Assembly (NCBI GenBank): GCA_937930635.1
Contig: CALHCF010000013.1
Coordinates: forward strand, 1-64,000
DNA: 64,000 nucleotides
Direction: 5' to 3'
DNA from: an uncultured Rhizobiaceae group bacterium
GTDB lineage: Bacteria; Pseudomonadota; Alphaproteobacteria; Rhizobiales; Rhizobiaceae
Shown here: one piece after another, positions 16,788 through 27,100 of the stretch
Layout of the letters: the number at the start of each line of letters is the position of its first letter
Position numbering within the stretch: position 1 is the stretch's first letter
Made by a program: the position numbers and the translations under genes
Notes under the pieces: generated by a model
Told to the model about the DNA's origin: nothing
The model's input: only the letters and a program-made list of their open reading frames with translations
Databases searched by the model: none

Positions 16788-16820
16788 TTTCCCTGTACTT
16801 TCCCTGTACTTTCCCTGTAA
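16788..16820. repeat. Short tandem repeat, period 11, three copies
   Basis: The unit TTTCCCTGTAC occurs at 16788-16798 and 16799-16809, and a third copy that ends in AA follows at 16810-16820. On the reverse strand it reads CAGGGAAAGTA repeats. It lies in otherwise featureless DNA between the ParB-domain remnant and the giant gene. Confidence 0.85.
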
Positions 16821-17219
16821 AACACCATCAGAGACTGGTTCGCTGCGGACTACTTCCACCACCATTCTTTCCTTTGATATTTGCACCGTTTTCAGACCGC
16901 TTGGATAGTTGCGTGTTATCAGTCGGTTAGCGGGATAGTGCGACGATTTTGGGTCTGGAGAGACGGGAATTTGGCGCCCTTGTAGCGACAATTTTCACTT
17001 CGTCTCTTTGGTCAATTATGGTCGTTGGCGTCGTAACCGGAAAGCCCTCTCGACGTTACGAGCAGAAGGACTGGTCAATGATGTCGCGAACGCCAGGGTG
17101 GGCAAGAATCGCAGGGCCACTGTGGCGTGCCGAAAAGGGTGAGAAGTCCACCGACCTTCTCCCCAGATTGAAGCTACCTGCGGGTTAGTTTTCATTTTCC
17201 AAGTTAGGTCAGCCCGGAA

Positions 17220-17234
17220 TTAACCTTTGGTTAA
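17220..17234. promoter_or_regulatory. CtrA-type binding box (TTAA-N7-TTAA)
   Basis: The sequence TTAACCTTTGGTTAA is a perfect palindrome (six-base arms, three-base centre) and fits TTAA-N7-TTAA, the established binding consensus of the alphaproteobacterial cell-cycle regulator CtrA. It lies about 286 bases upstream of the start of the giant surface-protein gene. Actual binding is inference. Confidence 0.45.
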
Positions 17235-17519
17235 CTATGAATCGCCTAACCTAACGTTATGCAGGGGGTACATCTGCATGTTGAGCACTCCAATTGTGTA
17301 TTGAGTCGCGGTTGCTCGGGCGGATGGTTTATCAGCTATTGGGGTGATCCTGCATTTGCAGGTCATGAAGAGCAAATATCCATCAAAAAAAATCGAATGA
17401 TGAACAGCCTTCTTAAGGCTGCTTGTTGTTCAAAATATTTGGCGTTTGGCGCCCGGAATATCGCGTGAATCTTTTCGATTCTGCGGTTGCAATGTCTTGT
17501 CATCTGAAAGGATGAGTCT

Positions 17520-20500
17520 TTGTTCGAAATTAATTGGTCTCCCCGCAATTTTGGTTTGTTCTTCAACCTGCTGCATTTACTGGTGTTGGTTTTCTCACTG
17601 ACGGCTATTTTGGTACCAATAGCTGTGTTCAGGAAAGCGCGGCAGCTGATGCTTGCTGCGGCGACATACCTAACCGTCATGGTCTCCATGGTGATGTTCG
17701 GTTCCGGCATCGTAAATGCTGAAACGATCAACCCTATAAACGGTGGATTTACTGTAGGTCAGACCAATCTGGGTGGAGCAGCCGATGGTGCGGGTGCAGG
17801 TACTTATGTCCTCGATGACGTACTTGTACATTCCTACGGTACAAATGCTGATATCTCGACAGAAATAACCGGGACCGGGACCTGGTTGGGTATCGGTCTC
17901 GAGTTTGATACGGGCATAAAGTTTGACCATCGTGCAAGGGGAACCACGAGCGCTGCAAACCAACGCATCATGACGCATACGTTTTCTGACCCTGTTTACG
18001 GGTACAGTATGGCGATCGGTGGTTTGGACAATGATGATCGTGCAGAGCTCAAGTTTTACTATCAGGGAGCGGAAATCTCTGTCGATGGCAATGCTGTCAC
18101 AACTGCACCGGCGCAGATCAACGTTACGGATATTCCCGGTGCTGGTTTCTTTGCCGTTGGCCCTGGTAATCCTGGGACCGCCGGTGAATTATTCTCCTTC
18201 ACATTACCGGATGATCAGCCGATCGATTCCTTTTCGGTGGCTTACTATAAAGACGATGGTGGAGGAGGAAGTGTCTTCATCTATCATGAAGATCACGTCT
18301 ATCTGCGTCCGCGTGTTGCTGTCACGAAGACATCCAGTTTTGACCAGGGTGCGGATTCAAACACGTCTGTTGGCGACGAGATTACCTATACATTCGTTGT
18401 TGAGAATACGGGCGAGGTTGCTCTAACCAATGTGTCCGTGGTCGACGATGCGGCCAACTTTACGGGCGCCGGATCGTTATCAGCAGTTTCTCTGACAGGA
18501 GCGACAGGTGGTGCAACAGCTGCAAATATGCCTGTTGGTTCAACTTTAACCTACCAAGCAACCTACAACTTGCTGGCTGCCGATCTGAATGCTGGCAGCA
18601 TTGATAACCAAGTCAATGTTACGGCAGATCCAGTTGGATCGGTCGCAGGTACAGACCAAACCGCAGGCAGCGATACAGAAACAACGACAATTCCTGCGCC
18701 GGCACCAGTAACTCCCATTTTGGCAGAAGATGATGCGGCGTCAAATGTGAACGGCGCTGTGGGCGATGCAAACGTTCTCGATGTATTTGCCGATAACGGG
18801 TCTGGCACAGATACACTTGGCGGTGTTGATACATCGCTTGCCGACACAGACATTACAGTTACCACGCCAGCCACTCCTTTGAGCCCTGGCGATCCGGTTC
18901 CGGTTCTCAACCCCGCCACGGGTGTTGTCGCTGTTCCAGCCGGTACGCCGGCCGCAGTATACACCATTGTTTATAACCTTTGTGAAACCGCAAACCCAAC
19001 CAACTGTGATCCGGCAACGGTCACGATTCCCGTTATAGCATCCACGATCACGGCTGATGATGAGACGGTTTCGACACCTGTTGATACGTCGACTGCACAA
19101 ACGGGTGTTGTGAATGTTCTTGACGGTGACACGCTGAACGGTGCTCAGGCGCTTGATGCGGATGTAACGCTTGCTCCTGTGGGTTCACTGCCAACCGGCT
19201 TTACACTGAACCAGGACGGCACGGTTGATATTGCCGCCAACACACCTTCCGGCACCTACACGTTCGACTATACGATCTGTGAAGACCTCAATCCCACCAA
19301 CTGCGCAACGGCAACAGTCACGATCCCTGTTGTTGGTTCGATCACGGCTGATGATGAGACGGTTTCGACGCCTGTTGATACGTCGACTGCACAAACGGGT
19401 GTTGTGAATGTTCTTGACGGTGACACGCTGAACGGTGCTCAGGCGCTTGATGCGGATGTAACGCTTGCTCCTGTGGGTTCACTGCCAACCGGCTTCACGC
19501 TGAACCAGGACGGCACGGTTGATATTGCTGCCAACACACCTTCCGGCACCTACACGTTTGACTACACGATCTGTGAAGACCTCAATCCCACCAATTGCGC
19601 AACGGCAACAGTCACTATCCCTGTTGTTGGACCAATCGTGGCTGAAGATGACTCGGCACCCGCCACGAATGGCCTGGCCGGCGCCAACGATGTGATCAAT
19701 GTGCTTGCGAATAATGGTTCTGGTGAAGACACCTTGAATGGTGCTGCGACCAACCTGACTGATGTGTCAATCACAGTAACATCAGCCGCCACTCCGTTGT
19801 TTCCGGGCAGCCCAGTTCCTGTATTAGACCCTGCAACTGGCAATGTGTCGGTTCCTGCGGGAACTCCAGCTGGCAGTTACACGATTGTCTACGATCTGTG
19901 TGAAGTGGCCAATCCGACCAATTGTGATCCCGCAACGGTGACTGTGCCAGTGAACGCGGCAACAGTGGTTGCTGAAAATGATACGGCCAATGGCATAAAC
20001 GGTTTTGTTGGTGCGCCCGATATTATCAATGTGCTTGAAAGCAATGGCGTTGGTACAGATACGTTGAATGGTGTTGATGCAACGCTTGCAACGACAGATA
20101 TCTCCATCGACACGCCTGCGACACCGCTGGCGCCTGGTGCACCTGTACCAGTCCTCGATCCTGTCACCGGCAATGTCTCGGTTCCCGCAGGAACACCAGC
20201 CGGTATTTACACGATTGTCTATGATCTGTGTGACGCGCTAAATCCAGCCAATTGCGATCAGGCCGTGGTCTCTGTCGCGGTTGATCCTCCACTCATCGTT
20301 GCTGAGGACGATACAGCTGCCTCTGTAGACGGTCTTTCCGGCAACCCAAATGTACTGGATGTTCTTGCTGCAAATGGCATTGGCACAGATGAAATAAATG
20401 GCTCACCTGCATCTTTGACAGATGTCACTATTGCTGTGACAACACCGGCAACACCGAACAATCCCGGTGATCCAGTGCCATCGCTCGATCCGGTGACCGG

Positions 20501-23500
20501 CATTGTATCGGTCCCGCCCAATACACCGGCTGGCCCGTACACAATCGTCTACAATCTGTGCGATGCGATCAATCCGACCAATTGTGATCCGGCAACGGTC
20601 ACGCTGAACGTCGGTGCTACTCCTATTGTGGCGCAAGATGATGCCGCAACCGGTGTCAATGGTGGAACCGGCAATCCAAATGTTCTGGATGTGCTTTCAG
20701 ACAATGGTTCTGGCGCAGACAGCCTGAACGGCTCTCCCACCACACTGGCCGCGACCGACATCACTGTCACAGCACCAGCAACGCCTCTTAATCCAGGTGA
20801 TCCTGTTCCGGTTCTTGATCCGGCGACCGGCATTGTGTCGGTCCCGGCCGGCACTCCGGCTGGCTCATACACAATCGCTTACGATCTGTGTGAAGAGCTC
20901 AACCCGGCGAACTGCGACCCGGCTTTGGTAACCGTTGATGTTGGTCCATCTTCGATTGTTGCAGTCAATGATAATCCACCTGCGGTTGATGGGCTTACGG
21001 GTGATCCAAATGTTGCAAATGTCCTGGATACAGACACGCTCAACGGCGGTCCGGTTGTTCCCTCCGATGTGACATTGACGGTGACCACGCCTGCTGTTCC
21101 CATCAATCCCGGTGATCCTGTCCCGGCAATTGATCCAGCAACTGGTGTGGTCTCTGTTCCAGCTGGAACGCCCGCCGGCACATATCCGATCACGTATCAA
21201 ATTTGCGAAAACCTCAATCCGACCAATTGTGCAACGGCAATCGCCACCGTGGTTGTTGGAACGCCGGCAATTGCAGCGGTTGATGATACACCGGCACCAG
21301 TCAACGGTTTGACGGGTGGTGATACGCCAACAGTGTTTAGCAACGATACGTTGAACGCTGCGCCATTTGTTCCAGCCGATGTAACGCCGACAATCGTCGC
21401 TGACGGTGGTCTTACAGGTGTGACGATCAATCCAGATGGTACGCTGACTGTTCCTGCTGGTACACCGGCTGGTTCCTATCCGGTTGAGTATCAAATCTGT
21501 GAGGTGTTGAACCCGGCCAATTGCGATACAGCAATTGCAACGATTGTGGTTGATGCCCCGGCAATTGCAGCGGTTGATGATACACTGCCGCCGATCAGTA
21601 GTTTGACGGGTGGTGATACGCCAACAGTATTCACCAATGATACCTTGAACGGTGCACCATTTGTGCCTGCTGATGTTACACCTTCAATTGTCACCGACGG
21701 TGGTTTGACCGGCGTAACGATCAATCCAGATGGTACGCTGAGTGTTCCTGCTGGAACACCGGCTGGCTCCTATCCGGTTGAATATCAGATTTGTGAAGCG
21801 TTCAACCCAACCAATTGCACGACTGCGGTTGCAACGGTTGTCGTTGATCCAGCGCCAATTGATGCCGTCGACGACGCGTCACCCCCGGTCGTCGGTTCTA
21901 CCGGCAACCCAAATGTTCTCAACGTTTTGGACAATGATACACTGAGCAGTGCGGCAGTCGTACCTGCTGAAGTTGTGCTGACGGTAACGATACCTGCGGT
22001 TCCCGTGAACCCTGGTGATCCGGTTCCATCCATTGATCCGGCAACCGGCATTGTCTCGGTTCCACCAGGCACGCCTGTGGGCACATATCCGATCACGTAT
22101 CAGATTTGTGAAGTTCTGAACCCAGCTAACTGCGATACTGCGACGGTGTCCGTGCCTGTCTTGTCGGAACCGATCAATGCAGTCGATGTGACTGTGTCCA
22201 CACCTGTCGACACAGCCAATCCAGCTGACAATGTTGCCAATGTTTTGACCGGTGACACGTTGGGTCCAAACCCTGTCGATCCAACAGCTGTAACAGTTAC
22301 GCCTGTTGGGACACTGCCAACGGGATTCACTTTGAACCCAGACGGTTCCGTCGATATCGATCAATTCACGCCAACCGGTGTCTATACGTTTAACTACCAG
22401 GTTTGTGAGATCCTGAACCCCCTAAACTGCGATGTGGCGACAGTCACCATCCCTGTCGAGAAGAGTGTCCCTGTCGTTTCAGGCACGGTTTTCCTGGATA
22501 GAAACGGCAATGGCAGTTTTGAAAGTGGTGTTGACCCGGTTCTTCCAAACTACACCGTCGAACTTATGCGTGCGGGTGTTGTTGTTCGCTCAACAACCAG
22601 CGACAACGATGGCAATTATGAAATCCGTGATTTTGATGCAGGTTCCGATTACTCAATTGTGTTCCGCAATCCAACGACGGGCATTGTCGTCGGCGGGATT
22701 CAGGATCTCACCATCGCTGCCGATGATGTGCTTACTAACCAGGACCAACCGATTGATCCAAGTGGTGTCATCTACGATGTAACGACGGGTCTTCCTGTCA
22801 CAGGCGCATCAATTTCACTGACTGATGCCGGTGGAACACCTTTGCCAGCAGCATGTTTGTTGCCGGGTCAGCAATCTCAAACAACAGGCGCTGACGGTTT
22901 CTACCGTTTCGATGTTGTCCCAGGTGGCGCTCCCCAGTGCCCTGCTGGTGAAACAGAATATCGGCTTGCCGTCACAAACCCGGCTGGTTTCCTGCCTGGT
23001 CTGTCTGCGAGTTTCCCTCCTCAGGCGGGTTCTCTGGATGCAACCACCTGTCCGGTGGACGCAATTCCAGGTGGTGCGTGCCAATTGTCAGCGAGCACAA
23101 GCGCTCCTGCTGCCGGTTCGCCCACACCGTACTATACATCGTTCTTGTTGGCAGCCGGCGACCCGAATGTGATCAACAACCACATTCCGCTGGAGCCTTT
23201 TGCTCAGTTGCCTGCAGATGGCCTGACTGTTGAAAAAAGAGCGAGTGTTGCTGTTGCGCGCCGTGGTGACGTGGTCGGCTACACAATCACTCTCAACAAC
23301 ACCAACCTGGTTGCGGCTGGTGCGTTGAATGTAACCGATACACTGCCAACGGGTTTCTTGTTTCAACCCGGGTCTGCGCAAGTGGACGGTGTCAACACAG
23401 CGCCAGTTGTCGATGGTCAAAGACTGACTTTCACCGGAATAACAGTTCCGCCATCCGGTTCTGTCGTGGTGACGCTGAACACCCGTATCGGTGCAAACGT

Positions 23501-24188
23501 CAGCTCCGGTGAACACACCAACCGCGCTCTGGCGACGGATCCCGCAACCGGCAACGCATTGTCGGCAACAGCCAGAGCTGTTGTGCGGATCGAAACTGAG
23601 CATGTGTTTGATTGTGGCGAGATCGTCGGGAAAGTGTTTGATGATGTGAACCGCAACGGTTATCAGAACAAAGGCGAACGTGGTTTGCCGGGTGTGCGGG
23701 TTGCAACAGTCAAAGGTCTGTTGATCACCACAGACAAGTACGGTCGCTTCAACGTGCCATGTGCAGCAATTCCCGACGGAAACATCGGATCCAACTTCAT
23801 CTTGAAGCTTGATGAACGCACGCTTCCATCAGGTTTCCAGCTGACCACGGAAAACCCGCGCGTTGTTCGTTTGACACGCGGCAAGCTCACCAAGTTGAAC
23901 TTTGGCGCTTCTATCGGTCGTGTCATTCGTATTGATCTCAACAGCTCGGCATTTGGAAATGCGCATTCGCGCCCATCCCAGAAATTGGCGACCGGTATCG
24001 ATCGTCTGATCCGCAAACTCTCTGATGAACCATCAGTTTTGAAGGTCGCTTATGTCAGGCGCGGCGAAAGCAAAAAACTCGCCAACGCGCGGATGCGTGC
24101 AGTCGAGAAGCTTGTGAACGCGAAATGGAAAGCGAAAGGGGTGAGATCGAAGCTCAGTGTTGAAACCCGGATTGTGAAGGGGAGGTAA
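17520..24188 (+). CDS. Giant secreted repeat protein with C-terminal OmpA-like domain
   Basis: This is a 2222-residue exported protein. The start is TTG 17520 with GAAAGGA eight bases upstream; no in-frame ATG is better placed. The N terminus has two hydrophobic segments, about residues 10-36 and 44-66, the second ending in IVNAETI, which resembles an extended signal peptide. Residues about 80-260 look like a beta-sandwich. A DUF11-type domain (TYTFVVENTGEVALTNVSVV) covers about 265-395. Twelve tandem repeats occupy 400-1649. Then come an SdrD-B-like domain (GTVFLDRNGNGSF), a second DUF11-type domain near 1900-2025 (GYTITLNNTNLVAAGALNVT), a second SdrD-B-like segment (KVFDDVNRNGYQNKGERG) and an OmpA-like C terminus (about 2137-2222). 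The composition is acidic and Thr/Pro/Ala rich. The next gene, four bases on, encodes a beta-barrel partner. A surface fibre or adhesin is the likely role; function and export route are unproven. Confidence 0.8.
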   Translation: MFEINWSPRNFGLFFNLLHLLVLVFSLTAILVPIAVFRKARQLMLAAATYLTVMVSMVMFGSGIVNAETINPINGGFTVGQTNLGGAADGAGAGTYVLDDVLVHSYGTNADISTEITGTGTWLGIGLEFDTGIKFDHRARGTTSAANQRIMTHTFSDPVYGYSMAIGGLDNDDRAELKFYYQGAEISVDGNAVTTAPAQINVTDIPGAGFFAVGPGNPGTAGELFSFTLPDDQPIDSFSVAYYKDDGGGGSVFIYHEDHVYLRPRVAVTKTSSFDQGADSNTSVGDEITYTFVVENTGEVALTNVSVVDDAANFTGAGSLSAVSLTGATGGATAANMPVGSTLTYQATYNLLAADLNAGSIDNQVNVTADPVGSVAGTDQTAGSDTETTTIPAPAPVTPILAEDDAASNVNGAVGDANVLDVFADNGSGTDTLGGVDTSLADTDITVTTPATPLSPGDPVPVLNPATGVVAVPAGTPAAVYTIVYNLCETANPTNCDPATVTIPVIASTITADDETVSTPVDTSTAQTGVVNVLDGDTLNGAQALDADVTLAPVGSLPTGFTLNQDGTVDIAANTPSGTYTFDYTICEDLNPTNCATATVTIPVVGSITADDETVSTPVDTSTAQTGVVNVLDGDTLNGAQALDADVTLAPVGSLPTGFTLNQDGTVDIAANTPSGTYTFDYTICEDLNPTNCATATVTIPVVGPIVAEDDSAPATNGLAGANDVINVLANNGSGEDTLNGAATNLTDVSITVTSAATPLFPGSPVPVLDPATGNVSVPAGTPAGSYTIVYDLCEVANPTNCDPATVTVPVNAATVVAENDTANGINGFVGAPDIINVLESNGVGTDTLNGVDATLATTDISIDTPATPLAPGAPVPVLDPVTGNVSVPAGTPAGIYTIVYDLCDALNPANCDQAVVSVAVDPPLIVAEDDTAASVDGLSGNPNVLDVLAANGIGTDEINGSPASLTDVTIAVTTPATPNNPGDPVPSLDPVTGIVSVPPNTPAGPYTIVYNLCDAINPTNCDPATVTLNVGATPIVAQDDAATGVNGGTGNPNVLDVLSDNGSGADSLNGSPTTLAATDITVTAPATPLNPGDPVPVLDPATGIVSVPAGTPAGSYTIAYDLCEELNPANCDPALVTVDVGPSSIVAVNDNPPAVDGLTGDPNVANVLDTDTLNGGPVVPSDVTLTVTTPAVPINPGDPVPAIDPATGVVSVPAGTPAGTYPITYQICENLNPTNCATAIATVVVGTPAIAAVDDTPAPVNGLTGGDTPTVFSNDTLNAAPFVPADVTPTIVADGGLTGVTINPDGTLTVPAGTPAGSYPVEYQICEVLNPANCDTAIATIVVDAPAIAAVDDTLPPISSLTGGDTPTVFTNDTLNGAPFVPADVTPSIVTDGGLTGVTINPDGTLSVPAGTPAGSYPVEYQICEAFNPTNCTTAVATVVVDPAPIDAVDDASPPVVGSTGNPNVLNVLDNDTLSSAAVVPAEVVLTVTIPAVPVNPGDPVPSIDPATGIVSVPPGTPVGTYPITYQICEVLNPANCDTATVSVPVLSEPINAVDVTVSTPVDTANPADNVANVLTGDTLGPNPVDPTAVTVTPVGTLPTGFTLNPDGSVDIDQFTPTGVYTFNYQVCEILNPLNCDVATVTIPVEKSVPVVSGTVFLDRNGNGSFESGVDPVLPNYTVELMRAGVVVRSTTSDNDGNYEIRDFDAGSDYSIVFRNPTTGIVVGGIQDLTIAADDVLTNQDQPIDPSGVIYDVTTGLPVTGASISLTDAGGTPLPAACLLPGQQSQTTGADGFYRFDVVPGGAPQCPAGETEYRLAVTNPAGFLPGLSASFPPQAGSLDATTCPVDAIPGGACQLSASTSAPAAGSPTPYYTSFLLAAGDPNVINNHIPLEPFAQLPADGLTVEKRASVAVARRGDVVGYTITLNNTNLVAAGALNVTDTLPTGFLFQPGSAQVDGVNTAPVVDGQRLTFTGITVPPSGSVVVTLNTRIGANVSSGEHTNRALATDPATGNALSATARAVVRIETEHVFDCGEIVGKVFDDVNRNGYQNKGERGLPGVRVATVKGLLITTDKYGRFNVPCAAIPDGNIGSNFILKLDERTLPSGFQLTTENPRVVRLTRGKLTKLNFGASIGRVIRIDLNSSAFGNAHSRPSQKLATGIDRLIRKLSDEPSVLKVAYVRRGESKKLANARMRAVEKLVNAKWKAKGVRSKLSVETRIVKGR
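18717..22466 (+). repeat. Twelve tandem ~100-residue repeats in the giant protein
   Basis: Twelve units of about 98 to 110 codons follow each other without linkers. Each begins I-x-A-x-D (for example IVAEDD, IAAVDD, ITADDE) and ends with a Y-x-[ILV]-C[DE]xxNPxNC-[DA]-x-A motif followed by a TVTVPV-type strand. Every unit has exactly two cysteines spaced C-x7-C. Three sub-types can be seen: long units with PATPLNPGDPVPVLDPATG, units with PTGFTLNQDGTVDI, and units with GGLTGVTINPDGTL. Confidence 0.95.
19047..19634 (+). repeat. Near-identical pair of 294-bp repeat units
   Basis: Units two and three of the giant protein (19047-19340 and 19341-19634) are each 98 codons and encode the same protein sequence except for the final residue (Ser versus Pro). 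I see only about eight base differences between them, nearly all at third codon positions. The other ten units are much more diverged, so this pair is the most recent duplication. Confidence 0.93.
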
Positions 24189-24192
24189 GGCC

Positions 24193-27100
24193 ATGGCTTT
24201 TTCAACCAAACCACGCACGTCCTTCACAATCTGGAATAAATCGATGATCACGCCTTCAAAAATCTCAAAGCCCTTCATTGGCCTCATTTTGCTCAGTTCG
24301 GCAATTGTTCCGGTGACTTTGGGTTCCGCATTGGCTCAATCCGTTGTGGAATGCACCGATGCAGCTTGTGACACACCAAAAACGATCGCCGCCAACCCGC
24401 AAGACGATCTTGGGTTTTCAATCAGCGTTGATGGTGAGGTGGTTGATGGCAGTGACACACTCGCCGCCGAGCAACGTCGCGCAGATGTTGATCTCAATGA
24501 GGTCGATATTCAGGTCAAATTTGATGGTCTGGATGTGAAGCCTGTCTTGAATGTATCTACCCATGATCTGCGTCGGGGATATGAAGCTGGCGAAACTGTT
24601 CGTTTCAACGCCACATCAAACTATCCCGCCTGGATTGCATCTTCCGAGATCAGGATTTTCGACAATGCAGCACCCAACAACAACAAGCCTTTAGCCGTTG
24701 TTCCGGTGAACCGTGGTGGTCAATCCGGATGGCAAATGCCAGGCTCCGGTGCTGAAGAGTATCGCTACGTTTTGCGCGTTTATGACAATAAAGGCCGTTT
24801 CGACGAAACGGAAAGTCTGAGCATTTTTCGCGCCAGTGCTGACCTTCCAAAACGCGAAGTTGATGGTGAAATCATTTCCGCAGGAAATGGCGAAGATCGA
24901 ACAGCTGTTCGAAACATCCCTGTCTATGGTGGTGCTGTAACGGTGTATGGTCGCAACATCCCTGAGGGCTTCAAAGTACGCGCCATTGGCGAGGACCTGC
25001 CTATTGATGGTGATCAACAATTCGTTGTTCAACGCATTCTCCCGCCAGGTGACCACCGGGTTGCAATCAATGTAGATGACGCCAAAGGCGACGGTCTCGA
25101 GTTCAACCGTGCGATCCATATTCCAGCCAACGACTGGTTTTATGTGGGGATTGCTGATCTGACAGTCGGCAAGCGTTTTGGTGGTGGTAGCTTGTTGTCT
25201 GCCGATGGTGACTATGACGATGTCTACACAAAAGGGCGTCTGGCCTTTTACCTGAAAGGTAAAATCAAGGGCAAATATCTGCTCACTGCGGCAGCAGACA
25301 CGGCTGAAGGTGATCTGGACACATTGTTCAGCAACCTCAACAGAAAAGATCCGCGTCAGCTGCTGCGTCGCATTGATCCAGATGAGTATTATCCTGTTTA
25401 CGGCGATGACTCGACTACAGTTGAAGATGCTCCCACACAAGGCAGATTTTATGTTCGTTTGGAACGTGGTGACAGCCACGTGATGTGGGGCAACTACAAA
25501 ACCAAAATTACAGGTTCAAAGTTTATTCGTAACGAGCGCGGTCTTTACGGTTCCCATGGTGTTTATAAATCTGAGACTGTGACCAAACATGGTGATCGTA
25601 AGGTCGAAGTCGAGGCCTATACGGCTCAGCCAGACACGTTGCCACAACGTGATATCATGCGCGGCACGGGCGGCTCCGCCTATTTTCTCACGCGTCAGGA
25701 TATCACCAAAGGTTCTGAACGTGTCAGCATTGAAACGCGCGATGAATTGACGGGACAGGTTACTGGCCGCCGATTTCTGCAATATGGCCGCGATTACACA
25801 ATTGACTATGTGCAGGGTGTGATCATCTTGAAACAGCCATTGTCATCCACATCCAGTGACGGCGATCTGGTTCGCACAGGATCACTGGGTGACAACAGCT
25901 TGAATCTTGTCGTTCAATACGAATTTACCCCGGCTCTGGAAGATGTTGAGGGGCATTCCTACGGCGGTCGCGCCCAAGCCTGGATTGGCAACAATGTGCG
26001 TATCGGGGTTTCTGGCCTGAAAGAAGAAACCGGCGATGTTGATAGCAGAATCGTTGGCGCTGATGTGCGTTTGCGGCTTGGAGACAACTCCTATGTCGAA
26101 GGCGAGATCGCGCAAAGTGAAGGTGCGGGATTTGGAAACTCATTCTCCAACAATGGCGGATTAACAATCAACAATTCTGCCTCCGGCGGCATTAACGGCA
26201 AAAAGGCGCTTGCCTATTCTGTGAAAGGTCAGCTTGACCTGTCGGACTTCGATCCCAACAAAAAGGGTATCATCAGCGCCTACTATGAACGTCGCAATCG
26301 TGGCTTCACATCGCTGGATTATAATGACGGCATCGCGCAGCGTATTTGGGGTGTGCTTGGCACATTCGAAGTTGATGAACATCTGAAGTTGAAGCTCAAA
26401 TACGAAGATTTTGCAGCAGAAGATGGCCGTAATCGTCGTGAGGGGGTTGTCGACATTCAACGCCGCATTGATGAGGCGTGGGGTGTGTCTGTTGGTGTGA
26501 AATACACGGATCAGGCCAATCCGACCAGAACCGGAGATACTGGTGAACGCGCGGATATAGCAGTTCAGCTGGACTATACATATGATGAGGACACATCGGC
26601 CTATATCTTTGGCCAGGTTACCGCCTATCGTGATGGCGGCATTCGTCGTAATGATCGTGCTGGACTTGGTGGTACCACGAAAATTACTGAAAAGCTGGGT
26701 GTGAAGGGAGAAGTCTCCTACGGCACCACCGGACTGGGCGGACTGGCCGCAGTCACATACGATCCGACGGTTGATGATCATTATTATTTCGGCTATCGCC
26801 TCGATCCGGACAGAGCTACACTTGGATCAACCGCACTTTATGGTAGTGACAGGGGAGCCTTTGTGTTCGGCACAAAACGCCGTCACAACGATGACCTCTC
26901 AAGCTTCGTTGAAAACAGCTATGATGTGTTTGGGGACAAACGATCTTTGAACAGCACCTATGGCGTGATCTATACGCCAGACAAACACTGGACCTATAGT
27001 GCCGGTGTTGAATTTGGTGATGTCGATGACAGGCGCGCAACAGATTTGTCGCGCACTGCGATCTCCGGCTCAATTGGATACAAAGACAAAGACGGATTGA

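Larger units (their letters stand above)
16482..17519. other. Long non-coding stretch before the giant surface-protein gene
   Basis: About one kilobase has no gene I can support. Short frames on both strands lack ribosome sites and protein character. It holds an 11-bp tandem repeat (16788-16820), a TTAA-N7-TTAA box (17220-17234) and presumably the promoter of the large gene that starts at 17520. The reverse translation around the tandem repeat resembles low-complexity remnants and not a functional protein. Confidence 0.6.

Noticed and set aside
16599-17468. Small forward frames in the region before the giant gene
   Set aside because: They have no ribosome site and no family resemblance; the region looks non-coding and regulatory.
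20865-21494. Long open frames on the reverse strand inside the giant repeat gene (also 18563-20173)
   Set aside because: They are antisense shadows caused by the biased codons of the tandem repeats. The translations are low-complexity Arg/Cys/Thr-rich strings without ribosome sites, and they repeat with the array.
18717-22466. Regular repeats that could suggest a CRISPR-like array
   Set aside because: The units are about 300 bp, in frame and protein-coding, with no short repeat-spacer structure and no cas genes nearby.
24691-25479. 262-residue reverse frame inside the barrel gene
   Set aside because: It is antisense to a strongly supported protein-coding gene, has no ribosome site and no family character.
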